NCBI GenBank assembly: GCA_025024175.1
Contig: QCXZ01000086.1
Span: forward strand, 22,844,245-22,908,244
Length of the DNA stretch: 64,000 nt
Origin: Rhyzopertha dominica
Taxonomy: Eukaryota > Arthropoda > Insecta > Coleoptera > Bostrichidae
Direction of reading: 5' to 3'
This document shows, one piece after another, positions 59,861 through 64,000 of the stretch. How positions within the stretch are numbered: position 1 is the stretch's first letter; every line of letters starts with the position of its first letter. The position numbers and the translations under genes are program-made. The notes beneath the pieces are model-generated. The model was given only the letters and a program-made list of their open reading frames with translations. It was not told the origin of the DNA and did no database searches.

Positions 59861-61181
59861 CCCTGCCGTATAAAAAAGGCTAATTAATCGATGCAGTCTA
59901 GTAAGTGCAGTTTGGTTTTTTGACCTTAGTGTACACGATAACGGAGTGAGGTCACGTAGCCAGTGTCAACGTTCGTTACGGAACAGTTAAAACGCGAAGC
60001 GTATGATATTAAAGTAATATATCCATCGCATTTTAGTATTTTGTACTTACAACTGAATATATCGGACGATTTTAGATGTGTACCTAGTTAAAGTTCCAAT
60101 CAGTATCCGCCCGTCTTCTAACTTCAAAGTACTTGTGGCAGAAATCGCGTATACCTCAGCTGCTTTAATCTTAACACAATGTACCCAGCGCCTCCACCAT
60201 TTTTGGTCATTTGTACACTGCTTTACTTTATCTGATTAGCTTTAATGTATTAAGTATCAAGCTAACATAATTTTCTGTTCTTTACATACGTTCCTTAGAA
60301 ACAACTATGGCTTACCATATAAAGGAAAAATTTTGAGGACAGTGCTCAAACGATTCGAATAAAGAACGCTTGTTTCATTGGATTAAAGTTCACAGAACAA
60401 GTGAAAATTTATAGATATGAAATATTTGCCATGACGGTAGCTGATCCTATCGTTCAATAATTGCAAATGCAGCTGCAAGTTGTCTCGACAATTCTGTAAG
60501 ATGTTTCGTAATATTTTTTTGGCGGATTCTTATTTATTTTTTCTACGCTAAAGTGAAGTTTAGTTATAATGTAGGTATAAATAACCACAGTATTACCTAC
60601 CTTGAAGATCAACTCTTGATTCTCTAAAATATATTTCAGAATTGCATTATTCGATGTTGATACCAGCAGCGCCTTCTTTTTATATTGTTTTATTTGAGTT
60701 ACTTCTTTAGCGGTTCGTTCTATAACAATAATTTTGAAAGGTTGATGCTCTTTTTGAGTGATTTCGGATTTTTTTCTGTATTGCTTATATACTCCTAATG
60801 CAGGAAAATGATCATACTTTGACTCACTTTAAACCCTTCAGCAACACATAGCTGTGCTACATTATTCAACATTTAAACGTGTTCTTTCTAGAAGAAAGGT
60901 AAAATAAATATAAAATAAATTTGTATTTTAACTTTTCTGGTGCAAAATGTCGTTGGCTTTGTATTCATGAAGTAGGCGATTTTTCAAATAAATTCAAATA
61001 ATTTATTTAACAGTTAATGTAAGAAACAATATCAAATATATAGATTCTTCCTATCTTACGTGTTTGAGTAAATTTGGTCGAGATACTTTTTCTTTGCATA
61101 GAATTATGAAGTGGTACGCAGTTGTAAATTTAAATCTTGACATATGTCTCCAATACCATTTTTTAATTGAGGTAATGTTCA
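59861..61181. other. AT-rich unassigned sequence
   Basis: No gene or repeat recognised. Confidence 0.35.
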
Positions 61182-61541
61182 CCACTTCTATAAATAATTC
61201 ATGTATCCAGAACGTTTATGGAAATTGTGGAATAAATCAATACCCGTCTCTCAAAAAAGTGACGTATACTTGTCATCTGTTGATTGTTGAATTATTTGAT
61301 ATATTTCAATATGAGAAAACGCCTAGGAGTGTGTATTCTCAACATATTCTGTAGTGTTTTGTGGGGTAATTATTCTTAAAGTTGCAGAAAGTTTCGTAGG
61401 TGTGGGGTGACATTGATCTGCAACCTTCAGTACCATCGACGTGCATATTGTAGCTTGGCAGCAGTTACAAGAAGGCGGCACAAAGATTTCAGAAATCAAC
61501 GCCGCCCACGTTGCATGAATCATTTATAAAAACCCTGTATA
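61182..61541 (-). mobile_element. MITE of the ACAGGGTTT family, inverted, near full length
   Basis: Reverse orientation relative to 51,951. The high end is intact (TTGCATGAATCATTTATAAA then ACCCTGT), the low end degraded (TTCTATAAATAATTCATG). The interior shares the AGTGTTTTGTGG and CATATTGTAGCTTGG words. The flank TATA follows the high end. Confidence 0.7.
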
Positions 61542-62370
61542 TAGGCCCTGCATTAAAAAAAAACATTAGTTTATGCCATTCCTCAAAAACGGCAAAATGA
61601 AAAAAAGAAACTGGAGTACACTTTTGCTAAGACTAAAATTTTCTACAACGTGTATTGAATTGAGGTATCAAATGACAAATGTTCCTGGATTTTCCAAGAT
61701 TTCCATTCTGGTTTGTTTATATTAATACTACAATTTTTAGAATTTTCAAAAACATCTTGAATCTCATTTATACCGTAAGTAGTAAACAGCNTCTTCCTAT
61801 TTCGCACACTACTTAATATTCCCTAACCAAATAAAAAAGTTTCAACAAGTAAATTTGAATTAATCGTAAAATCATAAGTAATTTTTTTTTGTTTGTATCA
61901 AATATGTTATACCATTTATCAGGCATTTATATATTTTTTAAGTTGTAACATGTGGAACTTTTATTTTCGTTTTTTTTATTTATTTTTTTTTGTTCGATTC
62001 TAAAGGTAAATTATTTTTTTCAACTCTTCTTACTTCAGATTTGGAAATTTACATGAAACAGCTATTAGCTTAAAATCTGGTTTGTTTTCATTTACATTTA
62101 ATACTTTACCAGATTGAAATATAGTTCTGTAATAGTCTTAATTAAATCATGTTTGAAAAATTTGATACGCAGATCCTTGTAGGCGTAAAATTTAAAAAAA
62201 AATTGCTCGTGCCTATTTCTGATAGTGTTCACTATCTAACGGTAGAAAACGAAACATTTACACTTTTGATCCATTTGCATAATTTTGTTTGTTGTTTTCA
62301 AAGTCCGGTTCGGTATTTTGTATTTTGTGCCTATTGCTAGGATTGTTCTGCTGGAAGGATCTCTTATCAT
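61542..62370. other. AT-rich, homopolymer-rich unassigned sequence
   Basis: No gene recognised. Long T and A runs; N at 61,791. Confidence 0.35.
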
Positions 62371-62600
62371 AATGTTTGCTCTTCATGTAGTTTTGTTGTC
62401 AGTTCATTTTTGTGGAGTTCGCATCCTGCTTTTTCTAAGAATTCTGTCATTTCTCCGTCATTATTATCAGATCATCTGCATAGGCAAGAACTATAGGTAG
62501 TACTACTTCATTTTCCTACTTGTTAAAGTTTTCCATGTTGATTATAGTTTTTTGGAGAGCTTCGTCTAGTATGATGGTAAAAATACAGGGGGATATCGGT
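62371..62600 (-). pseudogene. RTE-like reverse transcriptase fragment
   Basis: The minus strand reads FTIILDEALQKTIINMENF, a stop, then VVLPIVLAYADDLIIMTEK with an intact YADD motif, and in a shifted frame LEKAGCELH. The word order (LDEAL.. to YADDLxIM) is that of RTE-type elements, upstream in the protein of the pieces seen at 17,383 and 34,549. Isolated, with stops. Confidence 0.65.
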
Positions 62601-64000
62601 CATCGACTTCGACTTGGACCAAGCTTGTATTTTAATACGTTATTCCCGTGTATATCTCATTAGCGAGAAGTCGTTGAATGGATCGGGGGCCGCCAAACGT
62701 AAACTCCGATAAATAGCGTCAAACACGTAAAGCGGCAGAAACAGAACGTCAACCGCAACGGGTGGGCGGCAGACGTATATATCTGGGAAGCATCGCACGT
62801 GATTTATGCACCTTATAAAGAAGTTGCCACGGAATGCGAAAGCGGGATCGTGAAACCACTTTGTTGCGATGAAATGAAGAGGAAAATGAGCTTCAAATGA
62901 GCGTAACTATTCCAATTTACCATCACCGGCGACGGGGTAGCGTAGAGACGCTGCTGTTCAACTACCCCGAGGCTTAGACCATGTTANTATAACAGGAAAG
63001 GCCAATTTTCTTAGCTAAAATCAACATTTGTTACTGTGTTTCCCGCCCCGGCATCGATTCGCCGCCAACGAGCTAATCTTGCATACTACAACCGATACAG
63101 GGCGCCCGCGTTTCTGAAAAAGCGACACGACATACAGCTTGCTGCGTTAATTAAATTGCATGCAACTCGCCACTTTCATCAGCATGTAATCCCTTTAATT
63201 GGCAGCCGTCCGACTGCATGATCGCCCATTTTTGAAAGGCCGCATCTTGGGGTCCCCAAGGCCGGTCCGGCAACCCGACGAGAATGTGTCCGAACGTGTA
63301 TTTGCTTTGGTCAGGCAGCTCAGAGCTCAACCGTAATCCTGCCTTTGTTTATTCATTTTGTTTGTACAGCCACGCTGCAGTGCACGCTTTGCCGGACCCT
63401 TCTAGTCTTATTAACGTGATAAGTTTTTGTTATAAAACCACTATCTGCGTTGCCACCGGTCCCGCAGCGCGATACCTACGGTTTTTGTCGTCGCGGAACG
63501 GTCACCACAAAAACGGATAGACTGGATTCTTGTTTCAACAGTCGTGTCTTCCGGCGCTGCTGCAAGATTTGTGAAATCCCAGGTCGGATACTCCAGCTAC
63601 AAGTCGCCACATAACTGCGATATCATTCGGTCATATTCACTTGAAATTTACACGACCCTCTACTTAAGTAAGCTCCATACTACACCTTCCAGTATAGTAA
63701 ATATGTAAGTTGATTAAAGAATTAGACAATACTGTAATTCGTAACATTTGCGGAAGGATTCCAACGTCTTATACGACGTCATATAACACCTTATGTTTTT
63801 GGCTACCTGTCAATTTTGACAAAATACAAGCATAAAACACTTCTTATTAGTGTCCTTATTACAAAGCAGTACTAATGTAGCCAACGATCTATTTAATTTG
63901 TTTAAGAGATTATCTAAGGACCACTGCAATATTTTGCTTTACCTTTAAAGACACAACAAAATTCACGTGAACAGCATGTACTAATGATTAATATTAGCTT
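62601..64000. other. Unassigned, GC-richer from 62,620 to 63,650
   Basis: No gene or element recognised; open frames at 63,036-63,221 and 63,284-63,520 lack domains. N at 62,986. Confidence 0.35.

Overview
The window looks like intergenic or large-intron DNA from an insect, most likely a beetle. It is AT-rich with some GC-richer islands, has no bacterial-style gene packing, and shows splice signals and insect-type transposons. The beetle guess rests on short arrays of TCAGG (the telomere unit of many Coleoptera) at 19,307-19,375 and on the general transposon mix. No complete host gene is visible. The best host candidates are one 90-bp internal exon (47,139-47,228, +) and one short 5' coding exon in a CpG-rich block (58,972-59,055, -).

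Almost everything else recognisable is a transposon or its debris. Regions: 1-4.7 kb, a Penelope-like solo repeat and a degraded non-LTR element; 6.8-7.7 kb, a Tc1/mariner-type transposase fragment and a fold-back Penelope-like insertion; 10.97-14.58 kb, a three-layer nest (mariner-like element split by a hAT-like element, itself split by a fold-back Penelope-like element), each inner insertion with a readable target-site duplication; 13.63-22.89 kb, a block repeated almost exactly at 25.27-34.55 kb after a 100-N gap; 34.55-35.66 kb, an RTE-like and a Jockey-like fragment; 36.75-37.87 kb, a mariner-like element with both terminal repeats; 40.5-42.5 kb, another non-LTR element with tandem repeats behind it; 44.56-45.21 kb, a 650-bp fold-back; 45.5-46 kb, a THAP-domain pseudogene; 49.1-50.6 kb, an L2/CR1-like LINE; 51.8-54.8 kb, MITE, Ty3/gypsy and Penelope-like pieces; 56.8-57.4 kb, a pair of tRNA-like sequences and a THAP remnant; 61.2-62.6 kb, a MITE and an RTE-like fragment.

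The most interesting signal is RNA, not protein. A canonical type I hammerhead ribozyme core (CUGAUGA / GAAA, 7-bp stem I, stem II, palindromic stem III, AUC cleavage triplet) lies on the minus strand at 15,961-16,009. A second, diverged copy at 51,863-51,899 keeps both core boxes and has a rebuilt stem II. Separately, at least six unrelated-looking repeats carry a recurring variant, CUGARGA + one A/U + hairpin + GAAAC, often followed by GUC. Hammerheads are known from Penelope-like elements and retrozymes; the constant extra nucleotide after the first box, and the spread of one motif design over many repeat families in one window, deserve a test.

The 9.2-kb duplication differs almost only by 1-2 bp indels, abuts a 100-N gap on one side and an AT microsatellite on the other, and copy 2 resolves several single Ns of copy 1. 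It is most likely a haplotype or scaffolding artefact. Its features are listed twice but should be counted once.
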